A stretch of DNA of 64,000 bases from Heloderma charlesbogerti (GCA_026122225.1 JANEZZ010002883.1:1-64000), one strand, 5' to 3'. Shown: positions 32,051 through 42,956, counted from the stretch's first letter. Notes: generated by a model from the sequence alone, not told the origin. Translations and numbers: made by a program.

Positions 32051-32296
32051 ATGTAAATATAGACAGACAGACAGCTAGATCCTTGATCCCTGAAATCTGC
32101 CAACACCTTGGAGCACAGGTACATTTGCCACTCCCTATGAACATCCAAAGCATTATGTGATGATCGGCTCTTCTGAGATTTAAATTGCATGAAAAAGAAT
32201 GTAGGGGTATAAAAGAAAGAAACTGAGATTTGTTTTCGTTCAACGGAGAATGACAGCACGAGGCATTGAATTTTGTTCTTATTTACTGTTTTGCAG
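31281..32296 (+). repeat. V2R unit 2, end of intron 1
   Basis: Collinear with unit 1 (13240-13440, 14030-15256) and unit 3 (47450-48018). It contains the (GT)n(GA)n array at 31986-32044 and the uninterrupted form of the MITE site of 13454 (near 31515). It ends in the exon 2 acceptor TGTTTTGCAG. Confidence 0.75.
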
Positions 32297-32588
32297 TTTC
32301 CACGATACAAGGTACTGGCACATCCTGTCCTTCATGTTTGCCATTCAGGAGATCAACCGGAATCCCAGGCTCTTACCCAACATCACCCTGGGCTACAACA
32401 TCTACAAGTCCTTCTTCGATGGAAGAGCCACCTCCTACGCCATGCTGCAGCTCCTTGCTGGGGGCGAAAGCAACATGCCACACTACAGCTGCAGGAGGAA
32501 GAATCACCCGCTGGCCATTCTCGAAGGGGCTGAATCGGACCTCTCCCTCCACATTTCCTCCATGTCAAGCATCTACAAAATCCCACAG
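32297..32588 (+). pseudogene. V2R unit 2, exon 2 (intact)
   Basis: 292 bp from TTTTGCAG to CCACAG|GTGTGA, one base plus 97 codons. It encodes [59 protein letters not shown] and [19 protein letters not shown], the first part of the V2R ligand-binding lobe. No stop or frameshift. It is listed as a pseudogene because exon 3 of the same unit has a nonsense codon and no exon 1, 4 or 5 accompanies it. Confidence 0.9.
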
Positions 32589-33451
32589 GTGTGAATGGGG
32601 AGCAGACAGGGGGCCAGGTGCATAGATAGGGGAGATGAGCACTGCTTGGGCTCAGCTCTCGCTCTTCAGTCCCTGAGCCTCATGGGCATAATGGTTCTCT
32701 GGAGTGTGTGTTGGGGATGAGTCGTGGCAGTGGTGGAGCTCTGGGATGGTTGGCCGGGCATCCCTGGGGGCATGGATGGCAGGAGACCATGGAAGCTGTG
32801 CTAGACAGCTTTCCATGTGATCCCCAGCCCGGTTCCTGAAGCCAATGAGAGATGGAGCAGAATTAGCAGAGTGGCATTCCCCCATCCCTCTCTTGATATA
32901 GATCATCCAGCAGAGCAACCAATGTTGATTCAGTCCTGTAACCAGGTCAAAACCCAAAGTGGGTTGCTTTTGTTCTCAGGTGGCCCCTTGTTTGCTTTAA
33001 TTCTTGAATAAGGCTCCTGTGTGCTCCCCAAACAGAATCCACAACAACGTTGGGGGCAGGGCTAAATATATCCTCTTCCGTTGGCTCACAACAACTCGAG
33101 GCAGTGAGCAGGTCTAACGTTCATTCATTGGTTCCTGAAGTTTATCACTCTACAGTGTTTTGAATGTGTGTAAAGGACCCCAGTGTTCCTCTTGGGCTGC
33201 ACCACAAATGGAGCTTGAGGTAATTTTGCACTCCCGGTCCACATATTCTGCGTCATACTGACAGGCATTGATTTAGATACTATTTATTTATTTATTGCAT
33301 TTATTGCATTTATACCCTGCCTTTTTTCCACTTTAAGGAACCACTTTAAGGGCATGTAATCGTCCTTCCATTTTAGCCAAAAATATTTCATTTTCATCCA
33401 GAAAACAAACTGATGTTAAACTACCATCTCTTACTTTACTTTGCTCCCTAG
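32589..33451 (+). other. V2R unit 2, intron 2 with L2 remnant and SINE tail
   Basis: 32589-32835 matches 48311-48555 of unit 3. The sequence then jumps to the equivalent of 49840, leaving only a short L2 remnant (about 32840-33010, TATAGATCATCCAGCAGAGC). A SINE/L2 tail is at 33285-33350 (TTTATACCCTGCCTTTTTTC). It ends in the exon 3 acceptor TTTGCTCCCTAG. Confidence 0.7.
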
Positions 33452-34261
33452 ATCAGTTACGGCACTGCTACTCCTGTTTCTAATGACAAAAGTCAGTTCC
33501 CTTTAGTCTACCGCATGGCCCCAAAGGAGGAAGCCCAGTACCCAGGGATCGTCCAGCTACTCCTGTTTTTCCAATGGACGTGGGTCGGTCTCTTTGCTCC
33601 AGACACTGAGAATGGGGAGAGGTTCCTGGGTGCCTTCACACCCCTGATGATCAGCAGTGGAATTTGTGTCGCTTTCTCCAAAAGACTACCACGAAATATC
33701 ATACAGCAAATATTCCAGATCGATGTTTCTTTCCTGGGGAAAGAAGTGAAGGTCATTGTTTACTATGCGGACTCCCACTATGGCTGCTTTCCATTGATGT
33801 TTATACAAAGAACACTTGAAAAGCAACCAACTGGGGCAAAAGTCTGGATTACACCAGCTTTTCAGGACATGGACAACAACTTGTCCCAGGAACCTTATTA
33901 CTTCCATTTCCTCCACGGATCTTTGTCCCTCAGAATGAAGACTAAAATAATCACCAAATATGACTACTATGAGCCAGAGTCCTCTTCTCTGGAATGGTTG
34001 TGGGATGAAACATGTGAGTGTTTCAGTTCAATGCATGTTTTGTCCATGAAAATTTGGACAGGTTGAAGGGAGAAAGAGAAACAGGTGATGCTGCCCCAGG
34101 AGGAGATTGAAAGAGCCCTGTCTCAGGACAGCTACCTTACTTATAGCAGCATACAAGCTGTGGCCCATGCCTTACATGCTGCATATTCATCCCGACCCAA
34201 GCGGATGTTGATGGTGGGTGAAGGAGAAAGGCGGGACTGTCAAAGTCTACAGCCCTGGGAG
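33452..34261 (+). pseudogene. V2R unit 2, exon 3 with premature TGA
   Basis: 810 bp, same length and phase as units 1 and 3: ISYGTATPVSND, IVQLLLFFQWTWVGLFAPDT, EVKVIVYYADSHYG, ECFSSMHVLSMKIWTG. Codon 205 of the exon is TGA at 34064-34066 where units 1 and 3 have TGC (Cys), a single-base change that truncates the receptor within the ligand-binding domain. After the stop the frame remains open to the donor GAG|GTATTC (34262). The lesion is therefore one substitution in otherwise preserved coding sequence. Confidence 0.93.
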
Positions 34262-34353
34262 GTATTCCCTTTTCCTTTGGCAACACCTCCCTTAAGACTC
34301 ATGATGAAGATAACCAAACATGGATTAGAGCAGATAATTGTTCCCCCTTCATG
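34262..34353 (+). other. V2R unit 2, start of intron 3
   Basis: Collinear with 16968-17056 and 51258-51346. Interrupted by the following MITE. Confidence 0.75.
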
Positions 34354-34967
34354 TAGGGATGGCGGAGAATTTGTCCACAAATATCCGGGAGGCCGAATGC
34401 CAACGCATTCGGCCCCCCGAAATTGGTGGTGAAATTCTCCGCCCTCCCGCCCCCCCCCCCCCGGGATGGGACTCACCTCCTTCGAATGTCCCTCTCAGCA
34501 GGGGGTCCCGGCGGCGTTTCGGCGGCGTTTCGACGCTATTTGCATCGCCCTTATTTTCGCTGTAGTCTACGTAAATCTTTACGTAGACTACCCCTGCCCA
34601 AACAAGGAACGCAAATGGTGGCGCCCATGGGCGCCACCATTTGCGTACGCGCTTTTTTTTTTTTCAAAGTCACCCGTGATAGGCTACGTAATGATTTACG
34701 TAGCCTATCATGGCTGACTTTTGAAATCTAGCCGTGATAGGCTACGTAAATCGCTGCGTAGCCTATCACGTGTGTGTGTGGTTTTTTTTTAATTTACTTT
34801 TTTATTTCGCAGCTGGAGAGACGGGGCGCTACTTCCCAGCCTGAATTTCGGGGGCGAGGGATGGGGTACCTCCCCCGCGGCCTGAATTTCGGTGGGAGAA
34901 CCGAAGCGCCTCTCCCCCATCTCAAAGCAAGCTGTGGGACCAGGTAAGGGACTTTCATCCATCCTTA
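34354..34967. mobile_element. hAT-like palindromic MITE specific to unit 2 (TSD CCTTCATG/CCTGCATG)
   Basis: 614 bp, TAGGGATGGCGGAGAATTTG (end B) to GGGACTTTCATCCATCCTTA (end A). Flanks CCTTCATG (34346-34353) and CCTGCATG (34968-34975) differ at one base. Units 1 (about 17050) and 3 (about 51340) have the uninterrupted site, with CCTGCATG exactly in unit 3. Palindromes at 34674-34712 and 34730-34769. Confidence 0.93.
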
Positions 34968-35939
34968 CCTGCATGGCAGTACAGGCAGCCACTAGACCTT
35001 GTTTTCTGCCACTGTTACATGCTAAAGTAGCTTCCCTCCTCCAAAAACCCCTTACAAATGAAGCCCCAGACCCTTCGAGAACCAGTTGTTTTTGTTTTCT
35101 GAAGCACCATCAGGATACAATCTCTTGACTTTGCAGTCAACTTAATGTTTTTGTTGTAGAAGACCCATTGGGATCCAGTTCTCTGATCGCGGTCTTATGA
35201 AGTGCACAGGGAGTTTGCAGCAATGTGCCCGATTACATGTCCTCCTAATAAAAGCTAGCTGTGGAGGATGGGGTATGACCAGGTGGGTGCAGCCTGTGGT
35301 AAATGGGGAAGTCACAAGCACCCACCTTCATCTGGAAGTCCAGCAGACTCCCCCCACCCAGCCCCCTTGACCCCACTCACCGAGCCATGTGGCGTTGACA
35401 GAGCTGGTCGCTGAGCTGCTGGGAACAGCCCCGAGTCCTCACCACACACACCCCAACCTCTCTCACTATCTCCTCCTTGCAAGGAGGAGATGGCAAATGT
35501 GGCTAGGGCATATACAGCACTGAGGCTTCATGTTGCCCTGTTGGTTGTCGAGGAAGCCCTTAACAGCTGGCATGGTCTGGATGAGGCCTCAGCACTCCAG
35601 CCTCTCTAGCCATCTCCTTGTGAAGAGATGAGGGCTTGCATGCTGGGCCCATGTGTGCTGAGGACTCCAGCAGTGAACCCCTGTGGAGGTGGGTGGGACA
35701 GCTTGCTTGGCAGACATTGTGAGGCAAGCTGGGAGGCTGGGTGGGGGGCTCTTGGACGTCCTCCATGCCTTGGATAGAGGTGAGTCCATCCATACGGAGT
35801 GGTTAATGCGTCCCGATGTGAGGGAGTAGTGCCTGCTGTTCCTAAGGGAGCAGTAGTGTGACCATTTATTTTGAAACATTGTCTGGACTCTATGTTTTGG
35901 ATAAGGCTGTGCACATCTTCGGACTGAATCCCAAATAAC
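34968..35939 (+). repeat. V2R unit 2, intron 3 block
   Basis: Collinear with unit 1 (17057-17487, 18206-18452, 19064-19120) and in part with unit 3 (51348-51750). It carries empty sites for the unit 1 MITEs at about 35395 and 35625. No gene. Confidence 0.75.
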
Positions 35940-36467
35940 TGTCAAGGGCTCCTTGGTGGCCTCTGTTGGTCTAATCCAGTAGACAATTCCAGACACAGAC
36001 AAAGGGATTCTTTTCAAAGCTTTATTCCTCTTTTACAACTTAACAACTCTACTGTTAGCAACTAACTATGAGCAGCAGAGTACCTATGCCTAAGTTGAAA
36101 CAGTTGGTCCCGTTTAAAGGGGAAATCACTGGCAGACCCTGAACGTATGGGCCAGGGAGAGTCCCTCCCCTTTTCTCTTAGATTCTCTAGGCGCAACTGT
36201 TGTTTGCACGCCAACCGGGCACTACACCTCCTTTCCACACCCTCCATTTGGCGCCGCTCCCTGCATCGGCATTGCGTGTCCAGCAAGTCTTCTTCCCATG
36301 CTCTCTCACTCCCGGGACTGCTATCTATGTCAGGAATGCTGGTGAGAGGAATCTCTGTCAGCTATTGGCCCTAAGAAAGATGAGCATGCTCCTCTCCCAG
36401 GAGCAGCTGCTCCACCTCAGAATCAGAACTACTCTGGGATTCTATGGGCTCAGTGTCCACCCTGACA
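35940..36467. mobile_element. solo LTR of the Ty3/Gypsy family
   Basis: 528 bp, TGTCAAGGGCTCC to CACCCTGACA, closely matching 1741-2270 (for example CAGAATCAGAACTACTCTGG). There is no internal region. Flanks ATAAC and ATGAA do not form a clean duplication. It matches the 3' LTR at 1741 more closely than the 5' LTR at 7138 in the segments compared. Confidence 0.88.
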
Positions 36468-36769
36468 ATGAAGCAAAGTGGGCTGCTTTGGAGGTGCCTC
36501 GCCATGATCCAAAGTGGATCAGAACAGCGCCGAGGTGCCCCAAAGTGAAGCAGCTCATGGCCAAGGCTCCTCAGTTCCACTTGGATCTTCAGAGGCATTC
36601 TGATGCCTTCTGAAGCGCAGATAGCCCTTTTCCAAAATGTAGCAACTTGCAAAAGATATGGAATGGGGAGAGGAGGGGGAGGCGGGAGGGGGAAATGGTG
36701 AGCCTTGAGAATGACAGCTCCAGTCGCCAAATGAGGGCTGAGTGTAACCCAGCAGTCTCCAATCAGTTA

Positions 36770-36839
<70 letters not shown>

Positions 36840-39285
36840 ACTTATTAGATGGTGGTTTTGGTTTATGACGTGTTGTTAGGGAGATTTGGCTATATCTATA
36901 TGGCGTGTGTGTGCTTGTACATTCTTCTTCCTTCCATTCTTTTTTTTCTTGCTTTCTTTCAATTGTAGATCCTTTATTTGAAAAACCAAACACTTGAAAA
37001 TTAGGGAGTTTGAGTTTCCCTCTTTCTGTTCCTGGTTCTTTGTCTCTCCCCTTCCCTTTCTTTAATAGGTTTTACACTTCATTTTTTTTCTTGATTGTTT
37101 ATTTTAAAAAGGAGAAATACAATAAAAACTAATTCCCTTTTCCTTCCCTTGCCTCTTTCTTTCACTTCCACCACACTCTTCTCATTTCTGAAACCATTTG
37201 TTTCCCCTTACTTTGATTCTGTCTGGATTTTACACACACAGTCACACACACACACACACCTTTTTCTTGGCTCTCCTCCACCCACCCCACCCTCCTCCAT
37301 TCCTGTATTCCTTCTGTTCCCATTTTTGATCACATATCCCTTAAACAAAAGCAAGAACAACAACAGTTAAAAAGCCCGTCATATTCTGTTGTCCTCCTGC
37401 CTTGCTTGTAGGTAGTCCAGCATTTGGTTTTCTTTTGATTCTCTCTCTCTCTCTCTCTCTCTCTCCCTCCTTGTGTGTTGGTTTTTGTGTTTGTGTTTGT
37501 GTTGTGCTCAAGCAAGCAGTGTGTGTCAAACTATGACACAGTCCACATTTCAAAAAGCAGTAGGCAAAGCACTACATTAACATATATTATTTGAATAACT
37601 CAGAACCAACCTGTGTTGCAAAGCAAGCCAGCCCAATATGGGGCAGCTTCAGCATCTTGTTGGCAGGGGCAGAGCAGAGGTGGACAAGGTGGGGCTGGGA
37701 TTAGCAGCCCTGGTCGGCAGTCAGGCTCTCCCCCAGTCCAGATAGTGTGTGCTGGTGTAGTGGGGCAGCTGAATGCGGAGGCAAGTTGCAGTGCTTAGAG
37801 GTCTCTGACCAAGGAGGCACTTCACAGCAACGTACAGCAGAGATCAGGGAGAGTGACCTCCTACACTCCAACAACTAACTTCTCACATTATTATCCCTTC
37901 TGAGTTTGGTTTGAAATTCTGAGAAAAGCACATTGTAGCAGTGCCTAGCACAACAACTACTTTGCCAGAATGTCTGAAATTTGGCAGGTGGGATCCCCTC
38001 CATGGGGGATGCCAGGTTCCCAAATTTCATGTGTTTAGCATAAAACCTGTAAACCTGACAGCCATTTCTATTTTTCAAAGCCAGTCAATGAGAACATGTC
38101 ATATCAGAATGATTTGGATATCTAAATCTTGCTTTGGATTGGGATCTGAAGAGAAGCGGAAGGGGTCAGAATCAGCCTGAAGCAAAGCAGGGCTGCTTCA
38201 GAAGGTCCAAAGTCGCATCCAAACCGTGATGGGGACTCTGTTCACAGCCCTGGTTTTGGATCACTGCTGCCAGCCCTAATACCCCCATGTGGCTAGTGGT
38301 CTCAAGGGGGAGGGCGGTGGCAGCCCAGCTGCAGTTCCTGATTGTCTAGATCCTTTCCATTTGGATTCCCTCTCTGGTTATGTGACTGAATCAATCTTGG
38401 TCTCAGGAAGGATGTGAGATATCAGAGGGAGTGAACAGGGAGAGAAAACAGGAGTTGGCCAGGGGCGTTCGGCAGGGGAGGTCAAGGGGGAGGCAGCTAA
38501 TAATTTTTTTTTCATTTTTTTTAAATCCTTTTCTTGTAACCCACACTTCCATACCAGTCGGGCTGTGTTTTTAATTTCCAGTGAATAGAGGACGAAGCAC
38601 AAGCTATTCCAGTACAATCTGAAAGCGAGAAACATAAAGCTAGAAGAGCATCAGCAAGCTGAGGCAGAATAGGAAAAACTGCTGAGGAGAGGAAAAATGA
38701 AACAGGAGATACTCTTTGGAAAAGGGTGAGAATTAGAAGTAGAACAACTGGAAGCCACTCTAGACCAGTGGAAGCATTGGAACTATGGAATCATTTCCAG
38801 GTACTTGAGGATGAGAGTGGAGGACACCATGCAGAGGAAGAATTACAGGGGACCCCGCATGAGAACAAGCAAGAGGCTGAAGGTCAGTCAAACAGAGGCA
38901 ATGAAAGCAAGGCTTAAAACAGGAAGAAGAGATTACTAGTAGTAGTGGGAGACTCCTTGCTGTGTGGGATCGAAATCTAAGTATGTCGTGAAGACCCATG
39001 GACTCGCCTGGTAAGCTGTCTCCCAGGAGGATGGACTAGAGATGTGACTGAAGGGTTCCCTATGCTCATAAAGCCCAATGACAGGTAACCCTTTCTTCTC
39101 ATCTATGTGTGAACAAATGATACCAACAAGCAGAGCTACAAAGAAATCATGTCAGACTTTGAAGCTTTGGGAAGGAAACTCAAGAACTTTGGAGCTCAGG
39201 TAGTTTTCTCATCCATCCTTCCAGTAGTTTGAAGAGGGATAAAAAGGGAAAGAAAAATACTCCAGGTGAATGACTGGCTATGAAG
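36468..39285 (+). repeat. V2R unit 2, intron 3 block, no gene
   Basis: 36842-38230 is collinear with 51905-53158 of unit 3 (ATTTGGCTATATCTATATGG, CAAGCAAGCAGTGTGTG, TTTAGCATAAAACCTGTAAA). 38240-38400 matches 53690-53860. 38640-39285 contains a decayed CR1-like stretch (AATGATACCAACAAGCAG) before the clearer CR1 RT fragment. Several open frames of 60-120 codons are low-complexity or antisense and carry no domain. Confidence 0.65.
36768..36841. repeat. (GT)n(GA)n microsatellite
   Basis: A GT run followed by a GA run. The related position in unit 3 (51857-51905) has a shorter, interrupted version. Confidence 0.9.
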
Positions 39286-40345
39286 GTGGTGCTAGCATGA
39301 GAAATTTGGAATCTAGGACCGCGGGCTATATTTCCTGGCAGATGGACCAGTAGCAAGGGTCCATCAGGTGGATCCACAGTTGGCTACAGAATCGGACTCA
39401 AGGAGTGCTTATCAATGGGACCTTCTCAAACTGGGGATTGGTATCGAGCGAGTTGACACAGGGCTCATTCCTGGGCCAAGTGCTCTTCCACATTTTTACT
39501 AATGCGTTGGATGAGGAGATGCAGGGAATGTTGATCAAATGTGCAGATGACACAAAATTGGGCGGGGTGGCTAATACCATGGAAGAAGTTAGAGAATTCA
39601 AAGTGATCTTGAGAGGCTGGAGCTCTGGGCAGAAAACAACAGAATGAAATTTAGTAGGAATAAATGCCAAGTTCTGCACCTCAGATAAAGAACCCAAATG
39701 CACAGTTACACGGTAGGGAATACTTGGCTCCAAAGGACAACAAGCGGGAAGGATCTTGGAATTGTTGTCAATCACAAGCTGAATCTGAGACTTCGAAATC
39801 ACGTGAAGTACAAGTTGCCCTCTACTCAGCACTGGTTAGGCCTCATCTGGAGTACTGTGTCCAGTTCTGGGCACCACACTTTAAGAAGGATGCAGACAAA
39901 CTGGAGAGGATTCAGAAGAGGGCAGGAAAGATCATTGGGCGATTGGAAACAAAGCCCTAATAGGAGAAGCTGAAAGAACTGGGCATCTTTAGCCTTGGGA
40001 AGAGAAGACTGAGGGGAGATACAACAGTGCTGTTCAAGTACTTGAAAGGTTGTCACAGAGAGGAAGGCCAGGATCTCTTCTCGATCATCCCAGAATGCAG
40101 GACACGGAATCATGGGCTCAAGTTACAGGAAGCCAGATCCAGCTGAACATCAGGAGAAACGTCCTGATGGTTAGAGCAATATGACAATGGAACCAATGAC
40201 CTAGGGAGGTGGTGGGCTCTCCCACACTGGAGGCAATCAAGACGAGGCTAGACAGCCACCTGTCAGGGATTCTTTGACTTGGATTCCTGCATTGAGCAGG
40301 GGGTTGGACGCAATGGTCTTATAGCCTCCTTCCATTCCTACAATT
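39286..40345 (+). mobile_element. CR1 LINE, reverse transcriptase C-terminus to 3' end
   Basis: Plus-strand frames: FSNWGLVSSELTQGSFLGQV, LFHIFTNALDEEMQGM, IKCADDTKLGGVANTMEE (ADD catalytic motif), LVRPHLEYCVQFWAPHFKKD and KLERIQKRAGKIIGRLE, then the 3' end GCCACCTGTCAGGGATTC and ATTCTATGATTCTAAG. Stops and frameshifts are present. It retains the uninterrupted GCCACCTG (40255-40262) that is the MITE target in the copies at 20272 and 55014. Confidence 0.87.
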
Positions 40346-40595
40346 CTATGATTCTAAGATTTTACCATCAATGCTCGTAACCTTCTGGGCCTCCTACACT
40401 GGTGTTGGAGGCACTGAACTCCAGTTCCCCTGCTACTTCAAAGGGAGGTTTCAGAAATTAAGATTCGGTGATCATTCTTTGATCTCTTGAGCTGTGGCAT
40501 CCCAGACAGTATATGCCCTTGTCCACCAATGTTGTTTTCATTTTGGTAACCATCCGCTCTCCAGTGTTATCTGTCTATCTTCTTGATGTGTTCAG
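40346..40595 (+). repeat. V2R unit 2, intron 3 block; exon 4 lost
   Basis: Collinear with 21801-22015 and 56702-56920. It breaks off at CTTGATGTGTTCAG and joins L2. In unit 3 exon 4 lies about 820 bp further on, so exon 4 of unit 2 is deleted. Confidence 0.7.
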
Positions 40596-40783
40596 CTTTT
40601 TTAGGAGTAGTTTGATTACTGCCTCTTTTAAAGGGGCCGGCACCACTCCCTCTCTCAAGGAGGAATTTGCAACCTCCTGGACCCAGCCGGACATCCCCTC
40701 CTTGTTTGATTTAATAAGCCATGAAGGGCAAGGGTCAAGCACACAAGTGGTCATTCGGACTTTGCCAAGCTCCTTGTCTGCAT
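40596..40783 (-). mobile_element. L2-like LINE fragment (left part)
   Basis: Minus-strand translation: CVLDPCPSWLIKSNKEG, VQEVANSSLREGVVPAPLKE, VIKLLLKKLN, the L2 stretch just before the reverse transcriptase. Continues right of the MITE at 41584. Confidence 0.8.
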
Positions 40784-41575
40784 TAGGGATGTCAGAAAAT
40801 TCTGAGACGGATCTCAGTGAGGCCGAATGCCAGTGCATTCGGCCCACCGAAATCCATCGCGGAACAAAGCCCTCACCCCCCCCAACCCACGAAAGGCGCA
40901 CGGGACAAAGTCCCCACTGCCCCTACCCCATGAAAGGCATGTGAGATGAAGCACTTACCTGCTCCCGTCCGCGCTGCTTTGCGAATGGCAGCCATCCTGC
41001 GGCCGCCATTCGCTTCCTCCTCTTCAAGTCCTGATAGGGTATGTAAATACTTATGTAGCCTATCACGACTAACGCAGGGACGCCATTTGCATCCCTGCAG
41101 AGGCCGTGATAGGCTATACAAGTATTTACGTAGCCTATCACGGCGGGCGGGGGGGAACCCAGCGTATGCAAATGGTGGTGGCTACCGACATTTGCATGCG
41201 CTGGGGTTTTTTCCCCCTTGCCGTGATAGGCTACATAAGTATGTAGCCTATCATGGCAGGGGGAAAAAATCCCAGCATATGCAAATGGCGGTAGCCGCTG
41301 CCATTTGCGTACGCTGGGGTTTTTCCCCCTGCCGTGATAGGCTACATAAATATTTGCGTAGCCTATCACGGCTCAATAAAGGGACGCAAATGGTGGTGGC
41401 CACAACAGCCACCATTTGTGTCCCTGCAGGCAGGCGGATGGAGACAGCCAGCGGCTCCGCAGCTTGGATGCGGAGCAGAGCCAGCCAGGCAGGATTCCGG
41501 GGGGAGGGATGGAGTGCCTCCCTCCCACCGCTGATGCCCCTCAGCGGAGCAAGGTAAGGGATTTGTACATCCCTA
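40784..41575. mobile_element. hAT-like palindromic MITE (TSD GTCTGCAT)
   Basis: 792 bp, TAGGGATGTCAGAAAATTC (end B) to GGGATTTGTACATCCCTA (end A), flanked by perfect GTCTGCAT (40776-40783 and 41576-41583). It sits in L2, and the related L2 copy at 59437-59444 has a single, uninterrupted CTCTGCAT. Four successive palindromes (41029-41066, 41105-41144, 41220-41257, 41331-41372) alternate with ATGCAAATGG hairpins. Confidence 0.95.
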
Positions 41576-41740
41576 GTCTGCATCCTCCGGCCTCAATAAC
41601 TGAAAATCAGCCAATAAAACGGGACCATATGGTGCTCTGAACACGTCTACCAATGGACCTGCATTAATGGTGGTGTCCAATTCATGACAAATCTGAGCGA
41701 CTTTATCTGAGCCCACCGTCATTGCATGCACACGTTTTGA
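41576..41740 (-). mobile_element. L2-like LINE fragment (right part)
   Basis: Collinear with 59437-59570 (CAATAACTGAAAATCAGCC, CATGACAAATCTGAGCGACT). It continues the L2 of 40596 upstream in L2 orientation. Confidence 0.75.
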
Positions 41741-41975
41741 AGCTTCTCCATTTATTGCTGTTGCTTGTAATTTCTGTTATTCTGGGATTGCCTTTTAGTT
41801 TATTTCATTGTCGTATCTTTTCCCCTCCAGTTTTTAAATTGGCTTGAGTCCATATATAGTATAGGTGGCATAAACATTTTGAAACAAACAGACCAAAAAC
41901 CTCCGTGCGATGTTGTGATGCATAAATAGTGCTTCCCTGAAACAAGGACCTGGGATCCCTTCTATTTCATTTAGG
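41741..41975 (+). repeat. V2R unit 2, intron 4 block; exon 5 lost
   Basis: Matches 62560-62800 of unit 3 (GCTGTTGCTTGTAATTTCTG, CATAAATAGTGCTTC, AAAGACCTGGGATC-type). In unit 3 exon 5 follows 100 bp later. Here MITE sequence follows and exon 5 is absent. Confidence 0.75.
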
Positions 41976-42101
41976 TTCACAAGCTGCCGCCACTGCGGCA
42001 ACAACAACAACAACAACAACGCGCGTACGCAAATGGCGGCGGCCATGGCTGCCGCCATTTGTGTTCCTTATTTTGGCACATCTTAGTCTACATCAAGATT
42101 T
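41976..42101. mobile_element. partial hAT-like MITE (internal piece)
   Basis: GCGCGTACGCAAATGGCGGC hairpin with its complementary arm, then TTCCTTATTTTGGCACATC and TTAGTCTACATC. These are internal units of the family with neither end present. Interrupted by the MITE at 42102. Confidence 0.75.
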
Positions 42102-42956
42102 TAGGGATGTACGAAAGGGAATTACCTTGTCCCGCAGCTTTTTTCGCAGTGGGGGGGGGCGCTTCGCTTCTCCCCCCGAAGTTCATATGAGGGGGGAGTG
42201 TCTTCCTGCCTCGCCTGGCCGAAATTCAGGCTGGGGGGAGAGGCTTCCTGCCTTGCCCAGCTGAAATTCAGGCCGGGGAGAAGCGCCCCGTCTCCCCGGC
42301 CGTGAACTTCAAAAGAAAAGTAAAAAATAAAAGCCCCGTGAAAGGCTACGTAACGATTTACATAGCCTATCACGGCTAGATCTGCAAAGTCAGCCATGAT
42401 AGGCTACGTTAATCGTCACGTAGCCTATCACGGGTGACTTAAAAAAAAAAAAAAGTGCGTACGCTATTTGCGTTGCCTTATTTTCGCCGTAGTCTACGTA
42501 AATCTTTACGTAGACTACAGGGACCAAATAAGGAACGCGAATGGCGGCTCCCTATGGGGGCCGCCATTATGTACGCACTTTTTTTTTTTTTTAAGTCACC
42601 CGTGATAGGCTACATGACGATTAACATAGCCTATCACGGATGACTTTGCAAATCTAGCCATGATAGGCTTCGTTAATCGTTACGTAGCCTATCACAGGGG
42701 CGGTTTTTTTCTTTTCTTTTCTTGTAATGGCGGCGGCGGCAGCCGGTTGAAAGACCGGCTCCCGCCCCCGCCCCTGACGAAGACCTGCCGAACAGCCGCC
42801 CGGACCCGCCACCGGAAGTGACATTCGTGAAAGGTAAGTCCCATCCCGGGTGGGCGGGGGGTTGGGGGGGAGAATTTCTCCCCGATCCTTCGGAGTACCG
42901 AATGCATTGGCACTCAGCCCCCCGAAGTTTCGGGGAGAAATTCTCCCCCATCCCTA
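42102..42956. mobile_element. hAT-like palindromic MITE, both ends present, no matching TSD
   Basis: 855 bp, TAGGGATGTACGAAAGGGA (end A) to GGAGAAATTCTCCCCCATCCCTA (end B). Left flank CAAGATTT, right flank CACAAGAC do not match, so flanking DNA was rearranged after insertion. Four palindromes at 42335-42376, 42395-42433, 42600-42641 and 42657-42693. The same subtype as 3392-4343. Confidence 0.85.

Noticed and set aside
37330..37553. Minus-strand frames rich in NTNTKTNTQ and RERERE
   Set aside because: Products of GT and CT simple repeats, recurring at 19109-19507 and 52339-52659 with unit duplication. No domain or conserved start.
40784..40792. TTAGGG at MITE starts suggesting interstitial telomere repeats
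   Set aside because: Only a single TTAGGG arises where a flanking T precedes TAGGGATG. There is no tandem array.
41029..41372. Regularly spaced near-identical palindromes resembling a CRISPR array
   Set aside because: Spacers are related hairpins and not unique sequences, the spacing varies, the copies are bounded by hAT-like ends with 8-bp duplications, and the surrounding genome is eukaryotic.
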